From positions 9,496,974-9,560,973 of the forward strand of contig NC_135259.1 of the NCBI RefSeq assembly GCF_964204865.1: a DNA stretch of 64,000 nt, given 5' to 3'. Origin of the DNA: Styela clava (Eukaryota; Chordata; Ascidiacea; Stolidobranchia; Styelidae). Positions 27,801 through 39,330 of this stretch are shown here, piece after piece. The notes beneath the pieces were generated by a model, which was not told the DNA's origin, made no database searches, and saw only the letters and a program-made list of their open reading frames with translations. How positions within the stretch are numbered: the first letter of the stretch is position 1; each line of letters opens with the position of its first letter. The position numbers and the translations under genes are program-made.

Positions 27801-30240
27801 CATGTACAAATACTACGGGAGTCACTTGGCTAGTCCCCGAACTCGTAAAAGAATTAAAATAAGGAAAATTGGGATAAAATTATGGCCTAACCCTAATCGG
27901 GTACACATACTACGTTCCGGTGTCCGCAATCTTGGTTCACATACTTCGGGAGTACCGAAAAGTTTGCTTAGCTCATTTGTTTCTTCCCATCCGTTTGACG
28001 GTGTTGGTTTCAAATGTGTAAAATGTTCCTGTGGCTCCAGAATAGTTTTTATCAAGTTGATTGCTTTTGAGCGGTGTGTCAATATTTTATCAATCATCAT
28101 TTTATACTCAATGATTATGGTCTGGGAAAACCCACATAACAAAAATTCAAGTTGTAAGATAATCCCTGATGATTGATGTTTCTCTAAATTTCTTATATCG
28201 CTGTCTGAAATCTCTTACTATAACCAGCAAATAAATGCTCGAATATCAAATATAAATTCAGCGGTTTCATGCACGAGATTAAAGGAAATAACCCAAGTAA
28301 CTTATTATTATGTCTCTAACAATGTAAGTTTTGATTATTAAAGATGTTATCTACTCGAAATATGTGCATGGAGAAATTTGGGGTGTTGTGGTCAGGGTTA
28401 TTGTTGCGTTTCTCATAATTCAAGAGAATGTTATTCATCGATAACTTTTTATTTGAATTCAGTTTTACCGCGAGGAATTATATTCGGAAAGTTTATAAAT
28501 GGATAAAATTGACCTAAAAATATATAACATTTAATATGAAACACGTTTTAAATTGGCTAAAATAGTATTTTTGTTTAAATATGCCCAATCAACAGGCTAA
28601 ATGGAGATTAATTGTTAAAGGGTTTTATATAGAGTGATAGAAAAAAATTGAACAATTCGAAATTATATTTGTAAATTGTGAGGTTTATGCTTTTAGAAGG
28701 AAAAGTAGATATAATATCATTAGTAACATACAAAAACTGACGAGGCCCTGCGAAATTAAGGTACCGCCTAATGTAATAGGAAAACAAGCTTTGAAAGCAG
28801 TCATCAGTATCACCGAAAACTTTAAAATCTCAAAGTTGTGTCAGTGTTTCATAATTTCTATTTTTATCACATGCCGTCGTTTTGTACGAATAATTGTTTA
28901 ACACTTTGACCAGGGATTTGTAGACATTTGATCTGCAAAATTAGATAAATCTGAAAATTGCAGGAAAATTAATACCCATGTAATCGGCACTGGTTATAAA
29001 CCTTGGTTCAACTGGCATACTTTTTGGACGCAAGGTCAAGGACATGGAAATATCTCATAAAAAATTGATAAATCAAACCTACGTTTTCAAGAAAACACTG
29101 CTTCCATTGCATTGATGAATATATTAGGCATAAATTCCAAAGTATACATAAGAACATGATGGAGTTAAAACAGTTACAAAAAGATAAAGTCATATAGTAA
29201 TAAAACAAGCTAGTCACTACACATTGAAGTATAGCAAATACAGTATTTTTAGTATTTGCACTAATAATCTTGTTAACATATTTGCATTACAAAAAGCTTC
29301 TCAGACTTCTTAAGTATTCCTTCTGGCTAGAGAGGAGGTCAAAAGTATTGGCATATCTTTTTGTAAGTAACAGACCCGCCCGCTCATTTCGATTGTCAAC
29401 TCACAATTAAACAGATAAATTGGTGATAAAATTTTTCGTCTCAAACTCTCTTTAGACAAACGCTTTTAAAAGCCCAGTTTTATGTTTTCCACTAATCTGT
29501 TTCTCATAGTATGTTGAAAAAAAACTTATGTAAGTAATTGTCAATTTGTAATTTTTTTTTTGTAAAAATCCTTGTTCGTTAGATATTATCTTGCTATATC
29601 CCAATTTTGCAATATATAGGTTTAAGTCCAAGACTTTCGTGCTGTATTTTGAACAAGAAGTAATATATGATCAATATAATTTATATAATACAGATAATTA
29701 TTCAAATATGTGAGATCGATTTTTAAAAAGTTTAGAAAGTTAGAAATGGGGTGGAAGTTGTATTGTAAATCTAAAAACTTTTTAATTCATGAAACTAATA
29801 TAAAAATTTCAATTTCCTGGCAATACAAATGCTTAGAGTAATGAAGTCAAACAAAAGTAATCAAAAATTGTCTCACAATCATAATGACATTCTAAGATGT
29901 TATCTCAAATATTGATGCATATTTACAGAAACCTCAAATCCGAGCTTTATAAGCTGTTGGTCGTAGGTGAACATTAAAAAAAAGTTCAATTCATGTTGAA
30001 ATCATGCAATAGTGCAATGTAGAGTGTTAGCCGTGAAAGCAACAAGAAAAACAACGAGTAATGCAAAACAGATATAAATAAAATCGGCAATGCACAAGAT
30101 ATAGGTTGACTACAATTGCCAGACAAAGAAATGTAATAACAGAGAGCATATGCTCTCGAGACGGAAGTGTACTGATATTATGCAGATACTGGTGTACTTT
30201 TTACAAAAGTGATGTACTGCATTGGGAACATATTACTCTA
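18861..30240. other. Gene-poor 11-kb region
   Basis: No open frame here shows splice-phase continuity, a signal peptide or a recognisable domain. Base composition is strongly AT-rich with poly-A/T runs. The only structured element found is the MITE at 27721-27956. Upstream promoters of the trefoil/TSR gene must lie at the start of this region but no specific site is evident. Confidence 0.55.
27721..27956. mobile_element. 236-bp MITE with long inverted arms and 8-bp target duplication
   Basis: Arms of roughly 80 bp are inverted copies: the left end is ggtactcccgaagtatgtga and the right end its reverse complement. Flanking gaaaagtt occurs at 27713-27720 and 27957-27964, a perfect 8-bp target duplication, which fits a hAT-type non-autonomous element. 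Inside are caccaagatggcg-like and taggccataatt blocks shared with the other copies. There is no transposase. Confidence 0.85.
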
Positions 30241-30246
30241 TTTATT
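30241..30246 (-). terminator. Poly(A) signal of the MS4A-like gene
   Basis: AATAAA on the minus strand, about 125 nt beyond the TGA stop at 30370-30372. Confidence 0.5.
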
Positions 30247-30369
30247 GTATTATCTATGTTTTATCCATTATTTATATTTTTCGCTCTTTTCGTCGGTATA
30301 AATGACTGATTCGTAGTATATAATCATGATGATTCTCTGTGATCTAAATGGTATGTTAAAACATAGCAA

Positions 30370-33300
30370 TCACATTGTTTTTTCATTTTGTCCAGAGTCT
30401 TTACTTTCAATATTTGTCTGTTCGTTTTCAAGTTTTGTTTGCTCCTGTTCGGTTTGTTTAGTGTTTGGATGATTAACACTTTGCTTTGTCTTTGTTTCCT
30501 CTTTTTTATTTTTAGCTTTGGTTCCTGGGTCTCCGTTTCTAGCTTGCTTCATTTCTGTCGACTGCGGATTTTCACTCTCAGCTCCTCGGTGTTTCTTTGA
30601 CTTTCTGTTTGGTGTGAAGCAGAATTGCAACAAAAATATTTAGTTATGAATAGTAAATTTGAAATCATATATATAATGATTTAATGAATTGTAAGAGTCT
30701 TTTAGGATTCGTTCGTTTTATTCTTAAATATGTCAAAATGTTAATATGTCGTAGAGTCGACTTATTTATATAAACGTCAACAATCTATAGTTTGATTTTA
30801 CTTCGTTCAATAAAAATGTTCAAAGCTTTGAAAATGAAAATGTTTACTTTCTTGTTGTCGGCGTTTGTTCATCATCATCTTTATGATACTTATGTGGTGT
30901 TGGTTGTCGTGAAGTCATCTTTCTTGCTCCTGGAGCTCCTTCGTTCCAGTCTACGTCTTCATCGCTATATTCCTCATCCACATATGGTGGAGATTCAGGC
31001 AAATAACCTAAGCAAATGTTCAAAATAGTAGATTACTGTCAGGAAATGAACAAAACGAAATCCTGAAAAGTACCTTCCACATCTTTCGAAGGCCAAACTA
31101 TATCAAAGTGACTGGATACTACCATACTCATTTGCAACAAAAAAGACATACCTGGTAAGAATATCTTGGCCCATTTTACTAAATCAATTCTCATTACCTA
31201 AACCAAGTGTAAAATACTGGAGAACATGAAATTGATAATAGATTTTGATTCCATATTAGTTTTGAACAGAAATAACAATAACCAATGTAAAATATTGGCT
31301 TTTGTTGGAGCGTAGGGCTTGAAACTATGGCATATTGTTTTCTTTTTTATGGTTGAAATTTCTTGTTGTGTTTTGTACAAACTATTTTTAAACTCTCTTA
31401 CAGGGGATTGATTTATGACAGGGGTCACCAACGCGTTGCCCGCGAGCACCAAGTCGCTCGCGAAGATCATATGAGTCGCCCGCCGGTCTGTTCCAAACTA
31501 AGCCTAATAACGGCTTTTAAAGGTAAGCTAGATCAACTAAATTTTGTCCTGCTATTTTAGTATAAATCACACTTATATGGGAACTAGAAATGACACTATA
31601 TTAATATTTGTAACCATCAACCTTATTTTTGTTTGACCTCAGTAATGTGACGGGTCAATTTACGCTCTTCCAATTATGACATCACACCGATATCACTTTC
31701 CACGAACCCGCACTTTTTCTTGTCCGTTGGTTTCTGGAGCAGCAATAATACAATTATTGATTCCAAAGAAAAATGGCAGAAAAGCGATGAAAAACTCATC
31801 ATTTTCACAATGAAATCATTTTTACCACCATGAAAAAAGCCTGCGTGTGTCTCATTAGTGGAGCGATCGTAGCGACGGCAAAGCGGAGAGATATTTCACA
31901 TCTTGTTACGCAATCTATCCACTGGTCAGCGCAGTACGGGCAGAAAAAGCTCGCGATTCAAATCATACAGCAATCCTATTTTACGAGACCATCGTTTGGT
32001 TCAACCTATCTTTGTGAATTAACATTTTTAACATAAACTCAGGATAGGATAGGGTTTACATATTTATCCCGGGGAGAAGATAGCCGATAAGACGACTCAA
32101 CCATATGACGACCACGGCCTCTTGCCCAGTAACCAGTCCATGTCGGGTATGAGATTAGTTAGTTATTTGTTTGCGGATGCATGGACTTGATGGCGAATGA
32201 AGCCGTAATCGGCCAGCGGTTACGTGAACCACCCTACGGCGTTGAGGAGTCTAACAATCCTTTAGTACATAACTATCCCCGCATGGAATTCTAACCTGCG
32301 AACCTAACGCTTAACACGATGGGCCACAGCGCCGCGACTCACTCCCCCAGGAACAAACACGGAACACGCCTCACTGATGAAAATCTGCAAGACTTGCTCA
32401 GAGTTACAGTGTCAAGTTTCACGTCGGAGAACGATACTCTGCAACATTTGGTTGTATAACTGTTAAGTACATTTTATCTTAAACTTGCGCAGAGTGTTGA
32501 AAATCAATTTGAAAACACGTTGTGATAATCGTTTGATTCCCTGAAGAATCCCAAAGTTTATTAGTGTCTCTACTTCACTAAATACCAGTAATTATACCAA
32601 TAATTGAAGCTTAATCGGGCAACGGACTTTTTCAGAAGTGTACATTGAACTGGTAGCCCGCAGCGTAATCTGTACTCAAAAAGTAGCCCTCGGCCTCGAA
32701 AAGGTTGGTGACCCTTGATTTATGACATGCAAAATTGTTGCAGTCTCATCGCTTCAAATATTATTATCATGTTTACTTTTTTTTCTGGGGAGTTCGAAAA
32801 TACAGACATAGGGGTGGTACGGCTACCACCACCGTAGGTATAACTGTAACATGTTGGGGACCAGTTCATTTGAATCCATCTGCATGACGCAATTTTTTCA
32901 AATTAAAAAAAAAAATGGGGTTAGCTTCCCAGTCAAAGATTTCTTGGGACATTTGAATAATTTTATTTTGAATGAGAACTTTCTGTGAGATTCTCATGTC
33001 ACCCTTGAATTTGAATGCGCCCGATACCAGTAGAAGAGAGGGGTCATTATCAACAAAAGTTTGGACTGTCCAATAATGCTTTCCTGGCTGATATGCAAAC
33101 AGCAGATTGCTGCTGAAAAAAACGCATTGGCATTTCATCTTACTGAATGTTGTGTGATATACATTGCTCTCCACAACTGTCAAAACCGTAGCATGTTCGT
33201 TGCAACGAATGTTTATTTAGCCTTTTTTATCTTGATGAAAATCTTACTGAGTCACGCGACGATAAACATGTGTTAACATGATTCTTCTCTAGTATCATAC

Positions 33301-36300
33301 TTAACTAGATCCATTTTATGATAAAAATTAGACCGATTTAAATGTCTATCTAGAGATCTGAGTCATAAATCTCCCGATTATTAAAAATACCTAAACATTT
33401 CGTACCACTTTGCACTTGGTGCCCCAGTATTTTCTGGTATCTTTCGTTTTTGCCATTTTATGAAAAAATCATATACAAAAACTTTTATCTCGGTGTAATC
33501 TTTGTGTTGATTATATTTTATTTACCGCAACAAATTTAGGCAATGCGGTGTGTATTTATGCGATAAAATAAACGTTTGACGATACCTAAATTTGAATAAA
33601 ATGGGATTTGTGAATTTTACATACAACTCTATATTGCACACCTATATTTATTATTTTTATACTATTATTTTTAAAATATTATTTAATATTCTCGATTACA
33701 ACAACTGGTCAAAAAGAGTACGGGCCACTGTAACGCTTTTCGGATCATCAACCTGGTTAAATAATATTGTATTTTCAACACACACGTCCCACGTCGGAAG
33801 GCGATTCCCACAATTTTTTTTTATAAGTTTGTATATCACTAAATTCAAACCTCTTTTTTTCTAGATGTGGCTACTAGTGTTGTCAAGCTTATTTTTTGGG
33901 TTTAGTGGGCAACTGTTGACTCTGGCGACAAATCGCTAAGCTGAAACAACTTAAACGAGTGTGATGGGAAAGGGGCATGAATGAAAAGCAAACGCATGTG
34001 TGTATATATGTGATAAAATGCTATGCATTCAATTAATTAGTCTGTCGTATTGATCTAAATTAGACCTTTGTGCACAAAATTTCAATAAGACAATGTAACC
34101 ACGTCTATTACTGACTTTATGGTTGACTGGTAATTTGTTTTTGTTTTGGCATGACATGTCCGAAAAATTTATATATCCGACGTCTTCAGCTATTCTCACA
34201 ATGTTACAGGGTATCTCAACGCATATCAATTTCGTTACAATATCGTTTTTAAAAATATCGATCATTCTAACTGCGAAAAGGGAATATTTTCATGTTTACC
34301 TCCTTCACCGCCTCCTGTAAGATCTTGTTCACAATCAGATTTCGTGTGTCGTCGATGATGACGACGACGTCTTCTATGATGTTCTGGAAAATTAGATTTT
34401 TAAGAATGGCTAGATATTTAAAGTGGAATATTCTGGACATATTTCAATTTTTATGTTATCTGACTAAGATACTTTGGTATTTAAAATATGACCAAAGATA
34501 GATTCATATTAAACAAAAGGAAAGAGAAGAATTACGAGAACCATCTTCTGGATGTCTAAACTAAAACTAAAATTATTTAAATTGATGAATTGATTGCCGG
34601 ATACTAAGTGTCCTATATTATATTTCTACTATTTGCACCGCGCGAAATGCATTTAATGCGGGTGCTTGTGATGTATATAATAATTAAATATGTAAAAAAA
34701 ATTAAGACCACCTACTTTCACTGTGTTGAGTGACCAATCATGGGTAAAATAAAATATGTAATGAGAGAAAGAATTTTATCCAATTAAAATAACCTTTTAT
34801 TTCAAAACATATCTTTTTGGCTTCTACTCTGTTTTCAAATATGACAGTCCAATTTGCGAAATTTATTTTTTTGTGCCAATCGAATTCACGATGAATCCCA
34901 TTACACATGTTTAGTCTATTGATTTTACTAGGACAGGAACAAATTTAATCCATGCTTAAGAATCAGTATATGAAAAAAAATTTCAGCTAATGGTTTCCAC
35001 CAAGACTTTCATATCCATAATGAAATGATAAAACTGTTGAAATTTTCCTGCCTACCGTATGGAGATGCGGCTTCGTGAGATTCAAAATATCCTGATTCGT
35101 GGATTGTTACATTTGGATCGCCTAAGCCAAGACCGGGGCTTGCAGGAAAATAAGGCCTAAAAGTAATATCGACGTTATCAAATAACGTAACAAGTTATAT
35201 TTGACGAAGTTTTTATCTCGCCTATTGTTGTATCGTGGCCACGAAAACATCAATACAAGAAAGTGAAAGCGAAATTAACAGAGCTTTTTATTGAAAAAAC
35301 TTTAGATAAAAATACACGATTTGGCGCATTGCTTCATCATTTTCTACTTAGTATTTTTGGAGCGTTCTATCTAACAATATTGGGCGTCGTAAGTCCCACG
35401 CCCTCCATCTCCGCCGGTATGGGACAATTAGGCAATGCTGAATAAAAGAAATTCGGGTCATCCGAAAGTAATACCTCGTTACGAGTTAGTTGCTGCTTGT
35501 ATGAAGCCTAATTGAAATGAAGTTTTCAGAAACGCATCATAAAATATACTTTATTTTTAATCCAGTGCGTATAAAACTGGAAAATATACCAACATTTTCA
35601 TCCTCGTTAGCTCCGCATAGTTATATGAAAATATGTATCATTTCTTTGTGTATTTTCTGTTATCGATGTTCTGATATTTAATTTGTATGCAGCTTAACTG
35701 TATTAGGTTTTTCTACTTATCATTCACTCACTTATACATGGTATAAAATAACTCGGCAGCTTGTCTAGCTGGTAGCGCCATCACCGTCACGTGACCTGGC
35801 TCTTCATCACCCGGGGTTACTCTTGCCGATCGATGAAGATTATTTTTCCGTTCTCCCTGTATGATATATATAGGAAAGATTTTGTATCCACAACCTACAT
35901 ACCTACTAACGATAACCAACAAGCCAGTTCAAGGATGAGTCGCATTTAAACACAAAAACACAAATAGCCATAAGGTTTTAGAGCGGTGTTTCCCGCCTTT
36001 TCAGCCCACGACCCATTGTTAATGTCACATACTTTATGGAGCCTATTAGGAAATATTCATGCAGAATAGTCGTAAAAGCACTTATACGCAAAAAGCAAAA
36101 ATTAGGAATGTTGCTCGTTGAAATATTTCCGTCGTGAAAACCAATTTTGATTTAAAACTTTGATTTCTGTGAAACCCAATTTTGCTAGCAACGGACATTA
36201 CAGTCGCGTTGATAGTTATTACAATAGCGTCGATATACTGTAGTATATTAGAAGATATTTTACTCTGTCTGTTCGTTTTTTGTAGCTATCCGACATTTGT

Positions 36301-38192
36301 GTTACGTGATTTTCAGCATATTGCCACGTTCAAAAACCTGCACTTTTTTAAACACATTTTTCAGAATTTTGTTAGTATGATATAAATTCAGCCGGATAAA
36401 TACATCGTTGACAGCATTATTCTTTTATTATTTTTTTTAATTTTACTTCCAAATCATAAAAGCTATAAATTAAATTTGTCACAACCAACCAATCAACATA
36501 GGCTTGTGTTATTAATAAACACAAAATTAAATATTTCAAAACCTTGGCTGTCATTTTGTCGAAGCATCCGATTGTTGTGAAGCAACTCACACATGTGATT
36601 ACAGACGTTGCAACTTCAATGACGGAGAATCCGGCAAGAATACCAGCCACAATCAACTGAAAAGTAAATAATGAATAATAAATGAGTAATAAATGAATTT
36701 CATTTTGAATTTTCTGAGAGCTTTATAAATATAAATGAGTGGACATTCTATTAAGTCAATCGGATCTAGCTTAGCAATACCAATATTTGACATTTATTTT
36801 ATTCCAATAAAATCGATCAATTCTTGTATATCAACTCTTGAAAATGATGTTACCATATATTTTCTTCAACGAGGCCGATGTTTTTGTCAAAGTAACATGT
36901 TCTAAAAGAGTATTACTTTAATACAAAAGAGCGATGCTCGCATATAGGGACACGAAGTCCAAAACAAATCAAATAACCTCCGACTTTCGCGTAGCATAAG
37001 TTCGTAAAATCAAAACGGAAGACAGCCCTCACGCTATCATAAAACGTGTTACGATGAATAAATTAATAAAAAGTAATTAAATCCAGTAATTTAGGATAAA
37101 AGTGATATTTTCATAATAACAAGAGAAACAAAAGAAATACTTGCAACAAGATGAACAACTACAACGTAATAACAAAATGACCAAACAATTGGAACAAACC
37201 ATCTCACCCGTTTCGGAGTAGACTCGATTGACGCCTCGATCGCGACCGCTAGTGACGAGAATGCGAACAGTGCCAGAGAACAGACAAGGCATAAAATCGA
37301 GATTGCAAAAAGCCATGAGATTGATGAATATGTCTTCACTTTTGAAACTCTTATTTGAAAGATAGCAGCCAGCAAGTACTGTAATATGTAAGGATAATTT
37401 ATACTGTAATGAGACTTTTATTGTATGAAAAACACGAATAATGTGAGGCAAGCATATAGCTCATTCAGTGCAAATTTATGCTACAACGAGGGGACTAACT
37501 GAAAATCTCAACTATGAAGGGCGCTCCGTTAGTATTCGTACCAAGATGACGCACAAACCTGATCAATCCTAACCTTGTACATACTATGTTCAGGTTGTGC
37601 GCCATCTTGGTACGAATAGTTCCGGAGCACCCTATGAAGTAATGAAAAATAGGAATGCACAATTGGCTTGCACCACCTTATTGAACAATGACATAGAACG
37701 TTTTTGCATTTCTACTTCGAGTGTTGACAATGATTTGAATTGACTCAATTGAGTTACAAGTGCGAGACAATTTGAGTTTGACTTTTTTTAAATGAAAATT
37801 GGCAATACGTCCATGTAATACACTTGTGTTGTGTTGCTCTTTGTTGGACAAAAAACATTTTCTTTGAACATTCCTGTATTCTTAAATTTCTTTACACTTG
37901 CTCCGGACAAATTCCGTTAAATATTAATTTAGCATATTCCACACCAAAATTTGTTTTAACTAAATTTGTATTAACTTACCGGGAGTGACCCCCAAAGTCC
38001 AATGCCCACAACTCCAAATACGGAATTATCCCCTCCTTCAGTTGCTTGTGCTCTCAGCCATATTGAAACAGCTCCAAGTATGACAGAAGATGCCCAGCAA
38101 CTCATATGACATACTGCAATCCAGGCTGCTGATCGTATTGCAGACTCATCTAGTAGTTGGTGGTCGTATTTTCTTCGTCGATTCTGAGGCAT
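30370..38192 (-). CDS. CD20/MS4A-like four-span membrane protein with long charged tail (8 exons)
   Basis: Exons 37980-38192, 37208-37378, 36543-36656, 35732-35856, 35056-35156, 34300-34383, 30848-31007 and 30370-30604. These total 1,203 nt (400 residues) with all phases closing. Four hydrophobic spans lie at about 22-46, 57-80, 92-118 and 129-158. The second carries FGVVGIGLWGSLP and the fourth FSVIEVATSVITC followed by cysteines, as in the CD20-like family. The remaining 240 or so residues are cytosolic in that topology: acidic (DEEYSDEDVDW), a strongly basic His/Arg cluster (RRRRRHHRRH), then a Lys/Glu/Gln-rich end. The exon-3 donor (AAG|gttttg) is weak. Reading through it would give a shorter product ending at 36417 with an extra hydrophobic segment. 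The family call is by topology and motif, without alignment. Confidence 0.65.
31419..32717. mobile_element. 1.3-kb non-autonomous hAT element in an MS4A-like gene intron
   Basis: Left end CAGGGGTCACCAAC and right end (reverse complement) CAAGGGTCACCAAC form the terminal inverted repeats. Perfect 8-bp target duplication atttatga at 31411-31418 and 32718-32725. Subterminal regions are rich in cgcccg/gtagcccgc motifs typical of hAT ends. No intact transposase; a tRNA-derived SINE lies inside (about 32041-32345). The whole element is within the 3.3-kb intron 31008-34299. Confidence 0.85.
32041..32345 (-). mobile_element. tRNA-derived SINE inside the hAT element
   Basis: Read on the minus strand, the head (gcgctgtggcccatcgtg ... 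taggttcgcaggtt) resembles pol III A and B boxes. The body contains gacttgatggcg and ttgcccagtaacc blocks (plus-strand reading). The far end has a short aggataggatagg repeat, as in SINE tails. A diverged copy of the body lies at about 58385-58510. Ends are approximate. Confidence 0.6.
37520..37632. mobile_element. Palindromic MITE in MS4A-like gene intron 1
   Basis: Inverted arms with attcgtaccaagatg on the left and catcttggtacgaata on the right; shared core caggttgtgcgccatcttgg. Flanking ctatgaag at 37512-37519 and 37633-37640 is a perfect 8-bp target duplication. Same family as 13768-13877 and 27721-27956. Confidence 0.8.
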
Positions 38193-39276
38193 TATTTTTG
38201 TAAATATTCTTATAATTTAAGCAATACTTCACTCTGGTAATCTTGTTGTCATCTTCGTTTGTGTAAAAAGCCCGGGAATAAATTACCAAGCTATGCCACG
38301 TATAAAATGTCCATCCGAACGAAACCTATGTAGTCTTTACTCAGTTTACCTTGTCGCTGCCAACTATTAAAAAGACTTCCGGCGCTCTTGAACTATCGCC
38401 GCATGGCCTACCCCTTGGCGTTTAAAAAACACACTCTTTTCATTGGAGACTTCGAACGATTTACGATATTGTGAACGAAGAATAGGAGGGGCAGTTGTAT
38501 TGTTGCTACATGCTATAACACGAGAAAACAATACGACTTCTCTTGTACGCACATATCAAGTTTCTTGAAACAAAGGCCCTTTTTGGTAAGATTTCAAAAA
38601 GCGTATTATGCGTAAGCACAAATTAGCAATCAAACTCGTATGTCATATGCTTATCGTGTTTGTTTGGCCAGCATAGGATAGAAATGGTAGAGTTTGATTT
38701 GATCGTTGAAGAAAATTGAAGTCCGCTGAATAATAATTATTTACTTTCCTAAGCTTTTGTTCTAGCGAATCTCTGTTTCAAGTAACGTCGCGAGTCCCTG
38801 TCTAAAATTGGTTTGATTTCTTATTGATTAACAACAATTTGTGATTAACTAGTGATTGGAAGAAGTGATGTAGTAACCACAAATAGAACTCGCACTTGCA
38901 AATCTTAGCGCGGTTTATCTCAAAACGTCATTACCATGCTTTGCATCACACCCTCCAACATAACATCATTTACCTTTCCCTATATGGAATAATCACAAAA
39001 ATACACGAGGACGGAAACGTAGTAATTTTAATCTGTTTAAAAAAAGTTTCATGTTTTCGAATGTTAACATTATAATTCAAAAGCAAAATTCATGGGACAT
39101 TTAAGTTTTGAAAACACTTTCAAAAATAAATGAATTGGATCACACTAAAATACATATCACTTGTCGAATCAATAAAATTTTTGTTGAACATACATACAAA
39201 TAGCTGATTAGGTTATGAGCTTAGGTGGTACAATAAAAATACATTGGGGTACATAAAGCAGGATATTATAGACGAG

Positions 39277-39282
39277 TTTATT
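39277..39282 (-). terminator. Poly(A) signal of annexin A
   Basis: AATAAA on the minus strand about 50 nt after the TAA stop at 39331-39333. Confidence 0.65.
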
Positions 39283-39330
39283 GGCATTTCAAATGATGTA
39301 ATTACTAGATATTTCAATGCTGGATTCATT

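Noticed and set aside
32866-33183. 105-codon minus-strand open frame in the MS4A-like gene intron
   Set aside because: Composition looks partly protein-like (AYQPGKHYWTVQTF), but it begins and ends without convincing splice sites, matches no family I recognise and lies in an intron; possibly an old transposon fragment.
35985-36110. Possible hAT left end (gcggtgtttcccgccttttcag)
   Set aside because: No matching right end or target duplication found.
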